DNA of 64,000 nt from Paraclostridium tenue (GCF_039521565.1 NZ_BAAACP010000012.1:38038-102037), one strand, 5' to 3'. Positions 9,872 to 17,616 are shown, counted from the first letter of the stretch. Notes: generated by a model not told the origin, from the sequence alone. Program-made: numbers and translations.

Positions 9872-9890
9872 GAACCGTATCACAAGTAAG
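9872..9890 (+). repeat. att-like direct repeat, copy 2
   Basis: GAACCGTATCACAAGTAAG, identical over 19 bp to the rlmH end, but here outside any gene. It divides the island into two cassettes. Confidence 0.88.
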
Positions 9891-10214
9891 TGCGAACTTT
9901 ACCAAAATTGGATATATAAATGAAAGGTAGGTCTGCTTTAATTCTGCAATGAAACTCACAAAAATCTAAAATTTGAATTTTTGTAGGTTATTGTAGTTTT
10001 ATTCATAGGTTCTTCGTTTTTCACCTATTTCAGCAAATTAGAATTTGTTTTTTCTAATCTATAGTATTGAAAGAAATTGTAAAACATTCCACAAATATAT
10101 TTTTTATATTCATTTCAGATTTAGGTTAAAGTTAGTAGTTATTCTTTTGTGTATATAAGTTATTTGAAGTAATAAAGTTTCAATTGAATTTGGATAAATA
10201 TGAATATAAAAGTA
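9891..10214. other. Gene-free left arm of cassette 2
   Basis: No supported gene. It holds AT-rich sequence with small dyads such as ATTAGAA/TTCTAAT near 10038-10060 and CAAAAAT/ATTTTTG near 9960-9985. No recombinase remnant or long frame is visible on either strand. Confidence 0.5.
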
Positions 10215-10243
10215 TTGAAAAAAAATAAAAGTTTATATATAAT
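10215..10243 (+). promoter_or_regulatory. Sigma-A promoter of the tet(P) operon (P3-like)
   Basis: TTGAAA (10215-10220), 17 bp spacer, TATAAT (10238-10243). Initiation is expected near 10250, about 528 bp before tetA(P). The C. perfringens pCW3 operon is reported (from memory) to start at promoter P3, 529 bp upstream of tetA(P), so distance and form agree. Confidence 0.85.
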
Positions 10244-10297
10244 GTAATTATACTAAAATATAAACATGAAAAATATAAATGTAAAGGAGATGTAAAT

Positions 10298-10324
10298 ATG
10301 CGCAAAGAGGTAGTTTTTAACTAA
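10298..10324 (+). CDS. Candidate tet(P) leader peptide MRKEVVFN
   Basis: An 8-codon frame begins about 48 bases after the predicted transcript start, with a strong ribosome site AAAGGAGATG spaced for ATG 10298, and ends TAA 10322. It is far too short for a domain. Its place between promoter and attenuator hairpins suggests a translated leader that couples ribosome stalling by tetracycline to read-through, as proposed for other ribosomal-protection genes. That role is inference. Confidence 0.5.
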   Translation: MRKEVVFN

Positions 10325-10501
10325 ACTAACTGAATAAGGATTATTTTAAAAAGTATATGAAAAAAATCTTGGATAACTCAAGGTTTATTTGTGGTAGAAA
10401 CAATTATTAATAATATTGATATTACCATGTCTATTTGTGTACTCTAAAAATAATCAGTATTATAATGAGCATATTACATCTTTATTTGAAGAATAGGAAA
10501 A

Positions 10502-10525
10502 CTGTGTTCTAAACACGGTATTTTT
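10502..10525 (+). terminator. First hairpin/terminator in the tet(P) leader
   Basis: CTGTGTT pairs with AACACGG (one G-T pair) and is followed by TATTTTT. It is a short terminator-like hairpin between the leader peptide and the stronger hairpin at 10647. Confidence 0.55.
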
Positions 10526-10646
10526 ATGCCTATTTTTACTATATTTATAGATATGATATAAGACTTTAATTTGCATAGCTTAATCATAAGTTATATAAAT
10601 TAAAGTTGTATATTTCATGTTTATATTTAGGTTATATAATTATGAG

Positions 10647-10682
10647 GCTGTAAGTGAATTATGTTCACTTACAGCTTTTTTT
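10647..10682 (+). terminator. Strong attenuator terminator before tetA(P)
   Basis: GCTGTAAGTGAA and TTCACTTACAGC form a perfect 12-bp stem with a 5-base loop and a run of seven T. It lies inside the operon's leader, about 100 bp before tetA(P). A factor-independent terminator T1 between P3 and tetA(P) has been reported to limit expression in C. perfringens; this matches that place. Confidence 0.85.
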
Positions 10683-10777
10683 ATTTAAGGAGATTATTTT
10701 GATGATTTATATATTTAAATATGAAGATTATGAAAAACAAATAAATTTTTTTAAAAATACTAGGATGGTGATTATTA

Positions 10778-12040
10778 ATGGTTAATAAACTTTCAGCATA
10801 TAAAACTTATTTATTATTTTCAGCTATTACAGCAATGTGTTTTTCACTAGTAGCTACAGTTATGATAGTGTATCACATTGAAACGGTGCATTTAAATCCA
10901 CTTCAGCTTATACTTGTTGGAACTACTTTAGAAGTAGCATGCTTTATATTTGAAATTCCTACAGGAATAGTTGCAGATGTGTACAGTCGTAAACTATCTA
11001 TTGTTATTGGTGTAGTTTTAACAGGAGTGGGATTTATTTTAGAAGGTTCTATTTCTAGTTTCGTTTTCGTACTTGTAGCACAGATTGTATGGGGATTAGG
11101 TTCTACTTTTATTAGTGGATCTGTTGAAGCTTGGATTGCAGAAGAAGAGAAAGATAAAGATTTGGATAAAATTTATATAAAGGGAGCACAAGCAGGACAG
11201 ATAGGATCGGTTATTGGAATAGTACTAAGCACTGTAATAGCTAATTTATCTGTAAGACTACCTATTATAGTTAGTGGAGTCTTATTTATAATTCTTGCAT
11301 TATTTTTATGGTTATATATGCCAGAAAATAATTTTAAATCATCTGCTCCAGAGGATTTAAATACTTTTAAAAAGATGGGATATACCTTTAAATCTGGTCT
11401 TAAATTTATAAAAAATAAACCTATAATTATAATTTTGCTTTCAGTAACTTTATTTTATGGATTATCCAGTGAAGGTTATGATAGACTTTCTAATATGCAT
11501 TTTTTACAAGATACTATGCTTCCTAAACTTGGAAACCTTAAACCAGTGACTTGGTTCGGAATTTTTGGAATTGCAGGAATGATATTGAGTGCTATAGTAA
11601 TGCATTTTATGGAAAAGAAGCTTAAGGATGATGATAAGAATAAAAATGGAAAGCTGTTATTATGTATAAATATATTTTATATATCATTTATGTTCATATT
11701 TGCTATTACAAAAAGATTTAACTTAATGCTAATAGCTTATTTAGCGACAAGTACCTTTAGAACTATAAATGAACCTATATTTAGTGCATGGCTTAATGGA
11801 CATATAGATGACAAGGCCAGATCTACTGTACTTTCTATAAATGGACAAATAAATTCCTTAGGTCAAATTTTAGGTGGACCAATTATAGGAATCATAGCTA
11901 CAAATATTTCAGTGAGTATGGGTATAGCATGTACTTCGTTATTAGTAACACCGGTATTAGTGTTATATATTGTTGCTATGATAATGGATAAAAAGGTGGT
12001 TGATAGAGTTGGAGGTATTGATTATGAAGAAAATAATTAA
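10778..12040 (+). CDS. tetA(P): TetA(P) tetracycline efflux protein
   Basis: A 420-residue major facilitator with about 12 membrane segments that pumps tetracycline out. The atypical motif A of TetA(P), E-x-P-x5-D-x3-R-K, is present at E59 to K72, and E52 is also in place; these acidic residues are the ones known to matter in TetA(P). Length equals that of the C. perfringens protein. AGGATGGTG precedes ATG 10778. Its end overlaps tetB(P) by 17 bp, the same overlap described for the original operon. The gene lies in cassette 2 of the rlmH island and so is almost certainly acquired. Confidence 0.95.
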   Translation: MVNKLSAYKTYLLFSAITAMCFSLVATVMIVYHIETVHLNPLQLILVGTTLEVACFIFEIPTGIVADVYSRKLSIVIGVVLTGVGFILEGSISSFVFVLVAQIVWGLGSTFISGSVEAWIAEEEKDKDLDKIYIKGAQAGQIGSVIGIVLSTVIANLSVRLPIIVSGVLFIILALFLWLYMPENNFKSSAPEDLNTFKKMGYTFKSGLKFIKNKPIIIILLSVTLFYGLSSEGYDRLSNMHFLQDTMLPKLGNLKPVTWFGIFGIAGMILSAIVMHFMEKKLKDDDKNKNGKLLLCINIFYISFMFIFAITKRFNLMLIAYLATSTFRTINEPIFSAWLNGHIDDKARSTVLSINGQINSLGQILGGPIIGIIATNISVSMGIACTSLLVTPVLVLYIVAMIMDKKVVDRVGGIDYEENN

Positions 12041-13982
12041 TATAGGAATCGTAGCACACGTGGATGCAGGAAAAACAACTATAACAGAAAACTTATTATA
12101 TTATAGTGGAGCTATAAAATCAGTTGGAAGAGTTGATTTAGGCAATACACAGACGGATTCTATGGAGCTTGAGCGTAAGAGAGGGATTACCATTAAATCA
12201 TCAACCATATCTTTTAATTGGAATAATGTCAAGGTTAATATTGTTGATACTCCAGGACATGTGGATTTTATTTCGGAAGTTGAACGTTCATTAAGTGTTT
12301 TAGATGGAGCGATACTAGTTATATCAGGAGTAGAGGGTATTCAGTCACAAACAAGAATATTATTTGAGACATTAAAGGAGTTAAACATTCCAACAATAAT
12401 TTTTGTAAATAAGCTAGATAGAATTGGGGCAAATTTCAATAAAGTATTTGAAGATATAAAGAAGAATATGTCCAATAAAGTAGTTAGATTACAAGAAGTA
12501 TATGATGTAGGAAGCAAAGCTGTTTATATAAAAAAACTATTTGATACATGCATGATAAATGATGATGCTATTGATGTTTTATCAGACTTAGACGAAGCAT
12601 TTTTAGAAAGATATATTGGTGGAATAGAACCTGATAAAGAAGAAATACAAGAAAAGCTTTCATTATATGCAAGTGAAGGAAGTCTATATCCAGTATTTTG
12701 TGGTGCGGCAGCAATTGGACTTGGAGTTGAAGACTTATTAGATGGAATTTGTAGTTATTTTCCATTTGCAGGTGATGATTGTGAAAGTGATTTATCTGGA
12801 GTAGTATTTAAAATCGAAAGAACAAGTAAAAATGAAAAGAAGGTTTATGTAAGATTATTTGGAGGAAAAATATCTGTAAGAGATAAAATTCAAGTACCTA
12901 ATAAGGAGATAGCAGAAAAAGTAAAGAAAATTAATAGGTTAGAAAATGGGGGAGTTGTTGAAGCACAGAGGATAGAAGCAGGGGATATAGGTATTTTATA
13001 TGGACTTACAAGTTTCCAAGTGGGAGATGTTATTGGAATTTCAAATGATAAAATTAAAAATATATCTATAGCTAAACCAGCATTAAAAACAACAATTTCT
13101 GCAATTGATAAAGAAAAAAATCCAGAGCTATTTAAAGCATTAACATTACTTGCAGAGGAAGATCCACTACTAGAATTAGAGATGAATGACATAGATAAAG
13201 AAATTTATGTCAACTTATTCGGTGAAGTTCAAATGGAAATACTAAGTTCCATGTTAGATGATTTATATGGAATAAAAGTAGAGTTTTCGAATATTGAGAC
13301 TATCTATAAGGAAACACCTAAAGGTTTTGGAGCGTCAATAATGCATATGCAGGAAGACTTAAATCCATTTTGGGCGACAGTAGGCTTAGAAATAGAACCA
13401 GCAGGGAGAGGCGAAGGTCTTAGGTATATTTCTAATGTTTCAGTAGGGTCATTGCCAAAATCTTTTCAAAATGCAATTGAAGAAGCAGTTATTAAGACAA
13501 GTAAACAAGGATTATTTGGATGGGAGGTTACAGATGTAAAAGTCACTCTTAGCTGTGGTGAATTTTTTAGTCCAGCCAGCACTCCAGCAGATTTTAGAAA
13601 TGTGACACCTATGGTATTCATGGAAGCATTATATAAAGCACAAACTGTTTTATTAGAGCCATTACATGAGTTTGAGTTAAAGATTCCTCAAAATGCTTTA
13701 AGCAAAGCGGTATGGGATTTAGAAACTATGAGGGCAACCTTTGATAATCCTATTGTTATAGGGGATGAATTCTCAATAAAGGGATTAATTCCAGTAGAAA
13801 ATTCAAAAGAATATAAAATGAAAATAGCTTCATATACAGAAGGTAGAGGAATGTTTGTGACAAAATTTTATGGGTATAAGGAAGCTTCAGCTGAATTTTC
13901 AAAAGCACGCAAAAAAACAACGTATGATCCATTGAATAAAAAAGAGTATTTGCTTCATAAACTAAACGCAATTAGAGATTAA
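12024..13982 (+). CDS. tetB(P): TetB(P) ribosomal protection protein
   Basis: A 652-residue EF-G-like GTPase of the Tet(M)/Tet(O) class, which releases tetracycline from the ribosome. Motifs are AHVDAGKTT (G1), DTPGHVDF (G3) and NKLDR (G4), followed by the domain II-V layout of EF-G. The length equals C. perfringens TetB(P). GGAGGT lies within the end of tetA(P) and fixes the start at ATG 12024, not the upstream ATG at 12000. The two genes form one operon combining efflux with ribosome protection. A long terminator follows. Confidence 0.94.
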   Translation: MKKIINIGIVAHVDAGKTTITENLLYYSGAIKSVGRVDLGNTQTDSMELERKRGITIKSSTISFNWNNVKVNIVDTPGHVDFISEVERSLSVLDGAILVISGVEGIQSQTRILFETLKELNIPTIIFVNKLDRIGANFNKVFEDIKKNMSNKVVRLQEVYDVGSKAVYIKKLFDTCMINDDAIDVLSDLDEAFLERYIGGIEPDKEEIQEKLSLYASEGSLYPVFCGAAAIGLGVEDLLDGICSYFPFAGDDCESDLSGVVFKIERTSKNEKKVYVRLFGGKISVRDKIQVPNKEIAEKVKKINRLENGGVVEAQRIEAGDIGILYGLTSFQVGDVIGISNDKIKNISIAKPALKTTISAIDKEKNPELFKALTLLAEEDPLLELEMNDIDKEIYVNLFGEVQMEILSSMLDDLYGIKVEFSNIETIYKETPKGFGASIMHMQEDLNPFWATVGLEIEPAGRGEGLRYISNVSVGSLPKSFQNAIEEAVIKTSKQGLFGWEVTDVKVTLSCGEFFSPASTPADFRNVTPMVFMEALYKAQTVLLEPLHEFELKIPQNALSKAVWDLETMRATFDNPIVIGDEFSIKGLIPVENSKEYKMKIASYTEGRGMFVTKFYGYKEASAEFSKARKKTTYDPLNKKEYLLHKLNAIRD

Positions 13983-14048
13983 ATTTAAATAGATAAGTTA
14001 AATTTTTATATGTAGGATTTAAATATAAGACATTCAAAGCCTAAAAGT

Positions 14049-14092
14049 AAAGGAAGGGTCGTCTGAAGAAGATGAAGACCCTTCCTTTTTTC
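14049..14092 (+). terminator. Terminator of the tet(P) operon
   Basis: AAAGGAAGGGTC (14049-14060) pairs perfectly with GACCCTTCCTTT (14077-14088), followed by T residues. Confidence 0.9.
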
Positions 14093-14108
14093 ATGTTACT
14101 ATGCTTAA

Positions 14109-14137
14109 TTGTAAGTGCTTGAAATTTGTAATATAAT
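14109..14137 (+). promoter_or_regulatory. Sigma-A promoter of the YcxB-like pseudogene
   Basis: TTGTAA (14109-14114), 17 bp spacer, TATAAT (14132-14137), 37 bp before the ATG at 14174. Confidence 0.65.
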
Positions 14138-14173
14138 GTAAATAAAGTTTTTAATAATAAGGGGACGGCACAA

Positions 14174-14707
14174 ATGAAAATCGACTTTAAAATAACAAAA
14201 GATGACTATATAAGCTTCAATTTACATCATTTAGAAAACTCGAAATCACAGAAAAGTACATTTAACATACTTAGATATGCTGTACCCATAGTACTTTCTA
14301 TACCAATCTACTTTACAGGAACGGGGATATTTAATCAACCGAGTATATATTGGATTATAGTAGCGATAGTTTTTTTAGTCATTTGGATTTTAACATATCC
14401 TAAGCAATACAAAAAATTAGTAGCTAAAGAAACTGATAAACTCATAAGTTAAGGAGATAATTCATCAATATTTGGAAGTAAGACTTTAGAAATTATTGAT
14501 GGGACAATAGTAGTAAAAGGGGATTCTATATCAGAAACAGTATCGTTAGAAAGTATAAAAGATGTAAAAGTTTACGAAGATATGATCCTTATATATATAA
14601 GTGGATTTGTAGCTCATATAATTCCAAGGAGATATTTAGATAAAGAAATAGAGAAAGAACTTATGAAAGAGCTTAAAAAATGTAAGGCTTTAGAACAATT
14701 AAAGTAA
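14174..14707 (+). pseudogene. YcxB-like membrane protein gene broken by an in-frame stop
   Basis: The first part (92 residues, 14174-14452) has a cytoplasmic start (KIDFKITKDDYISFNLHHLENSK) and two membrane helices ending in YPKQYKKLV, as in YcxB-family proteins. It stops at TAA 14450-14452. The same frame then continues without a shift for 84 codons to TAA 14705, and this part (TLEIIDGTIVVKGDS...VYEDMILIYISGFVAHIIPRR) matches the C-terminal soluble part of the family. A single nonsense change therefore splits a protein of about 176 residues. A new start inside the second half lacks a clear ribosome site, although GGAGAT follows the stop. YcxB function is unknown. The gene sits just inside the right end of cassette 2. 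Confidence 0.75.
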
Positions 14708-14734
14708 AACGTGCTCCTTTGGAGGTGTAACGGA

Positions 14735-14753
14735 GAACCGTATCATAAGTAAG
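14735..14753 (+). repeat. att-like direct repeat, copy 3 (right end of island)
   Basis: GAACCGTATCATAAGTAAG, 18 of 19 bases equal to the rlmH end (CAC to CAT). It lies 27 bp after the YcxB-like pseudogene. GTGCTC at 14711 and GAGCAC at 14755 form an inverted pair around it. Confidence 0.85.
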
Positions 14754-14847
14754 AGAGCACTTTATATAAATAAAAAATACTTAGTATGCTAATGCTAAGC
14801 ATATTTAGAAAATTTATTTTTATGAAAATTATTAATTAAAGCTAAAG

Positions 14848-14886
14848 AAAAAAGCACTAATCTTTGTAATATAGAGTGCTTTTTTT
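14848..14886. terminator. Terminator right of the island
   Basis: AAAAAAGCACT pairs with AGTGCTTTTTT. Only the island and its boundary lie upstream on this strand. Confidence 0.65.
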
Positions 14887-14902
14887 AATTTTAATTAATA
14901 AT

Positions 14903-14957
14903 TAGTTGCGTGCGCAACAATTTGGTGTTAAACTATAATGGTTGCACACGCAACTAA
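14903..14957 (+). promoter_or_regulatory. MarR-type double operator overlapping the marR promoter
   Basis: TTAGTTGCGTGCGCAAC and, inverted, GTTGCACACGCAACTAA match at 16 of 17 positions, and each half is itself nearly palindromic (GTTGC...GCAAC). A TATAAT box at 14934-14939 lies between them. This is the layout of an autorepressed MarR operator controlling marR and the MATE gene; the binding is inferred. Confidence 0.78.
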
Positions 14958-14975
14958 TTGAAAGGTGGAATAAAT

Positions 14976-15413
14976 ATGAATAAAGATAAATTTAAAAATA
15001 AGAGACATATAGGTAAATATATTTCTCAATTATATAGAAAATCAAGTGTATTTATAAATCGTGAAGTATCCAAGTATGGTATCAGATCAGGACATCTTAT
15101 GTTTTTAATGGATTTATATCTTCAAGATGGAAAAAATCAAGAAGAAATATCAGAAAGATTAAAAATAGATAAGGCTACAACAGCTAGAGCTCTAAAAAAA
15201 TTAGAAGAACAAGATTTTATAACAAGAGTAAAAGATAATAATGATAAAAGATCTAATAAAATTTACTTAACAGATACATCAAAAAAATTTAAAGAAGATG
15301 TATATAGTGTTTTAGATGATTGGAATCAACAAATTAGTAAGAGTTTAACTGAGGAAGAAGAAGAAACTTTAGTAAATTTACTTGAAAAAGTATGTAGAAA
15401 TATAAATGTATAG
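14976..15413 (+). CDS. MarR-family transcriptional regulator
   Basis: A 145-residue winged-helix regulator. The recognition region is EEISERLKIDKATTARALKKLEEQDFITRV followed by the wing DNNDKRSNKIYLT, typical of MarR. The start is ATG 14976 with AAAGGTGG upstream; a TTG at 14958 opens the frame but lies before that site. It is followed 11 bp later by a MATE exporter, so it probably represses this operon from the GTTGC palindromes in its promoter and is released by a drug-like ligand. The ligand is unknown. Confidence 0.9.
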   Translation: MNKDKFKNKRHIGKYISQLYRKSSVFINREVSKYGIRSGHLMFLMDLYLQDGKNQEEISERLKIDKATTARALKKLEEQDFITRVKDNNDKRSNKIYLTDTSKKFKEDVYSVLDDWNQQISKSLTEEEEETLVNLLEKVCRNINV

Positions 15414-15424
15414 GGAGGTTACTA

Positions 15425-16798
15425 ATGAATAATAATGAGAATATTTTAGGCACAGAATCCATAAGTAAATTATTATTAAAATACTCTATACCAGCAATTA
15501 TAGGTATGATGGTAAATGCACTTTATAATGTTGTAGATAGAATATTTATTGGAAATATACCAGGTGTTGGACCTATGGCAATAACAGGACTTGGAGTAAC
15601 AATGCCAATAATGACGATAATAATTGCATTTGGAATGCTTGTTGGAATAGGTGCAGTTACAAATACATCTTTAAAATTAGGAGAAGGTAAAAGAGAAGAG
15701 GCTGAAGAAATTATAGGAAATGCTATAACTTTAGCATTAATAATAGGTTTAATATTAACTATAATTGGAGCGGCATTTTTAAATAAAATACTTACAATGT
15801 TTGGTGCTAGTGAAGGTACTTTACAATATGCAAAAGATTATATGAGTGTAATATTAATAGGTACTATATTTAGTATTATGGCGATGATGTTTAACAATTT
15901 AATAAGAGGAGATGGAAATCCAAAACTTTCAGCTATTATAATGGCTGTAGGATGTTTTACTAATATAGTATTAGATGCAGTATTTATATTTGTGTTTAAC
16001 ATGGGCATACAAGGAGCAGCACTTGCTACTATAATATCTCAAGGAATTACAGCCATATGGGGATTTTTATATTACTCAAAAGGAAAATCAAATGTAAAAT
16101 TTAAAAAAGAAAATTTAAAATTAAATAAAAAAATGGTATTAGCAATATTCGCAATAGGAGGATCTCCATTTGCAATGCAACTTGCTACAAGTTTAGTTCA
16201 AGTTACGATTAATCACTCACTAAAAATTTATGGAGGCGATTTATCAATAGGTGCAATGGCAACTATAAGTTCAATAAATATGATATTTGTGATGCCTGCT
16301 TATGGATTCGTACAAGGAATGCAACCAATAGTAGGATTTAACTACGGAGCTAAAAAATATGACAGAGCGAAAACGACTTTAAGAATAACTTTGGTAGCAT
16401 CTACTGTGGTATTTATACTAGGAGCTTTATTTGTACAAGTTGCCCCACAAGTTTTAGTTGGTATGTTTAATAAAGATGCACAACTTATGAGTATAACTGT
16501 AAACGGGTTAAGAAAATATTTATTTGCATTGCCGATAATAGGAGTATCAATTGTAGGTACTAACTATATACAATCAACAGGAAATGCAAAGATGGCAATG
16601 TTATTAAGTTTATTAAGACAAGTTATAGTATTAATTCCTATGGTTTTAATATTACCTAAGTTTTTTGATTTAAATGGAGTTTGGTTTGCTCAACCAACTG
16701 CAGATATTATATCGTCAGTTATAACAGGTATAGTCTTACTTAAAGAGATAAGAAAATATACCTTGAATCAAGAAGTTGAGCTAGTTGAAGCCGTATAG
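15425..16798 (+). CDS. MATE-family multidrug efflux transporter (MepA-like)
   Basis: A 457-residue protein with about 12 membrane helices in two homologous halves, each with MATE features (opening SISKLLLKYSIPAIIGMMVNALYNVVDRIFIG, then RGDGNPKLSAIIMAVGCFTNIVLD). MATE pumps use Na+ or H+ gradients to export cationic drugs. It shares the operon with the marR gene, as mepR-mepA do in S. aureus; function is inferred from this arrangement. AGGGAGGT lies 4 bp before the ATG. A hairpin terminator follows. Confidence 0.9.
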   Translation: MNNNENILGTESISKLLLKYSIPAIIGMMVNALYNVVDRIFIGNIPGVGPMAITGLGVTMPIMTIIIAFGMLVGIGAVTNTSLKLGEGKREEAEEIIGNAITLALIIGLILTIIGAAFLNKILTMFGASEGTLQYAKDYMSVILIGTIFSIMAMMFNNLIRGDGNPKLSAIIMAVGCFTNIVLDAVFIFVFNMGIQGAALATIISQGITAIWGFLYYSKGKSNVKFKKENLKLNKKMVLAIFAIGGSPFAMQLATSLVQVTINHSLKIYGGDLSIGAMATISSINMIFVMPAYGFVQGMQPIVGFNYGAKKYDRAKTTLRITLVASTVVFILGALFVQVAPQVLVGMFNKDAQLMSITVNGLRKYLFALPIIGVSIVGTNYIQSTGNAKMAMLLSLLRQVIVLIPMVLILPKFFDLNGVWFAQPTADIISSVITGIVLLKEIRKYTLNQEVELVEAV

Positions 16799-16802
16799 TA
16801 GA

Positions 16803-16846
16803 AAAGGGAGTATTTTAATGCAAAGGCATTAAGATACTCCTTTTTA
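16803..16846 (+). terminator. Terminator after the MATE gene
   Basis: AAAGGGAGTATTTTA and the partly complementary TAAGATACTCCTTTT flank a short loop and end in T residues. Confidence 0.75.
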
Positions 16847-16971
16847 TTTAATAAATTTACTTGAATAACATTATATATTAACTGATAAGATATACTAAAA
16901 GTTTGTATATAAAATTAGTAGCATTCTCCTTAAAGATGAATACCATAATATTGGAGAGGAGATGATTAAAA

Positions 16972-17295
16972 ATGAGTTTAGAAAAAAATAATAATAGAGA
17001 TGCACAAAACTTACGTGATAAATGTGAAAGATTTATAAATTATCATACTATGTTCACAATGCAAGATGGAAGCAAATTTGATGGAATTATTGAAGGTTTA
17101 GATGGTGATTGTGTTATTGTGTTAGTTGGTGAAGATGTAATAGAACAAGAAGGTGCAAATCAATCTAATTTACAAAGACAACAGGGACGTCCTAGAAGAT
17201 TTAGAAGATTTAGACGTAGACGTATCCCACTTTCTAGTTTACTTACATTATCATTATTAGCTTATCCTTTTATCGCGCCACCGTTTCCTTTTTAG
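16972..17295 (+). CDS. Small protein with LSm-like N-terminus and Arg-rich tail
   Basis: 107 residues of unknown function. The first half (MFTMQDGSKFDGIIEGLDGDCVIVLVGEDV) has the strand pattern of a small SH3/LSm-like barrel. It is followed by a highly basic stretch (RPRRFRRFRRRR near 80-90) and a hydrophobic, proline-rich end (AYPFIAPPFPF). Basic plus hydrophobic tails of this form occur in spore coat and spore surface proteins, so a spore role is possible but only inferred. Ribosome site GGAGAGGAGA precedes the ATG. It stands alone. Confidence 0.65.
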   Translation: MSLEKNNNRDAQNLRDKCERFINYHTMFTMQDGSKFDGIIEGLDGDCVIVLVGEDVIEQEGANQSNLQRQQGRPRRFRRFRRRRIPLSSLLTLSLLAYPFIAPPFPF

Positions 17296-17326
17296 ACATT
17301 GATATTTAAACTATAAATTAGAATTA

Positions 17327-17376
17327 TGATAGCAAAAACTGCATTACTAATCGGTGATGCAGTTTTGCTATTATGA
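17327..17376. terminator. Hairpin after the Arg-rich protein gene
   Basis: ATAGCAAAAACTGCAT pairs with ATGCAGTTTTGCTAT (one bulged A). The following T-run is weak, so termination is probable rather than certain. Confidence 0.6.
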
Positions 17377-17532
17377 AATTTTATTTAAGGTTATATATAA
17401 TAGATTTTAGTTTAAGTATTTTTGAGTATAATAATTATTAATAAAGTTTATTAATAATTATTAGTACGTTTACATATAGGGTATAAATTTAAATATAGAT
17501 ATTAAATTTATCAGAGATAGGGTGAAGAATAT

Positions 17533-17616
17533 ATGAAGATTAAATTATATGTAGATCGGATAGATAGATGCGATATGACATTAAAAAATATAGAAAATTA
17601 TACTAAGAAAAGGTAA
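17533..17616 (+). CDS. Possible 27-residue peptide
   Basis: A frame of 27 codons (MKIKLYVDRIDRCDM...) with ribosome site AGGGTGAAG 5 bp before the ATG. The opening resembles the start of small DUF3006-like proteins (VDRI), so it may be a remnant. It lies in an otherwise gene-free stretch (17296-17653). Confidence 0.3.
   Translation: MKIKLYVDRIDRCDMTLKNIENYTKKR

Larger units (their letters stand above)
8761..14734. mobile_element. SCC-like double cassette inserted at rlmH (tet(P) island)
   Basis: Everything between rlmH and 14753 is bounded by three direct copies of the rlmH terminus. Cassette 1 (8761-9871) holds an AraC/GyrI regulator; cassette 2 (9891-14734) holds tetA(P)-tetB(P) and a broken YcxB-like gene. 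Flanking genes (walJ-rlmH on the left, marR-MATE on the right) look chromosomal. Site-specific insertion at rlmH is established for SCC elements using Ccr serine recombinases. Here no recombinase gene was found inside the island, so movement would need an enzyme encoded elsewhere, or the island is a fixed remnant. Confidence 0.78.

Noticed and set aside
8761..14734. A recombinase gene (Ccr-type or tyrosine integrase) within the rlmH island
   Set aside because: Both strands between the repeats were read. Only the AraC-type, tetA(P), tetB(P) and YcxB-like frames are supported, and no resolvase motif or remnant was found.
16780..16800. GAAGCCGTATAG at the end of the MATE gene as a fourth att-like core
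   Set aside because: Similarity stops after CCGTAT; it lacks CACAAGTAAG and is explained by coding sequence.
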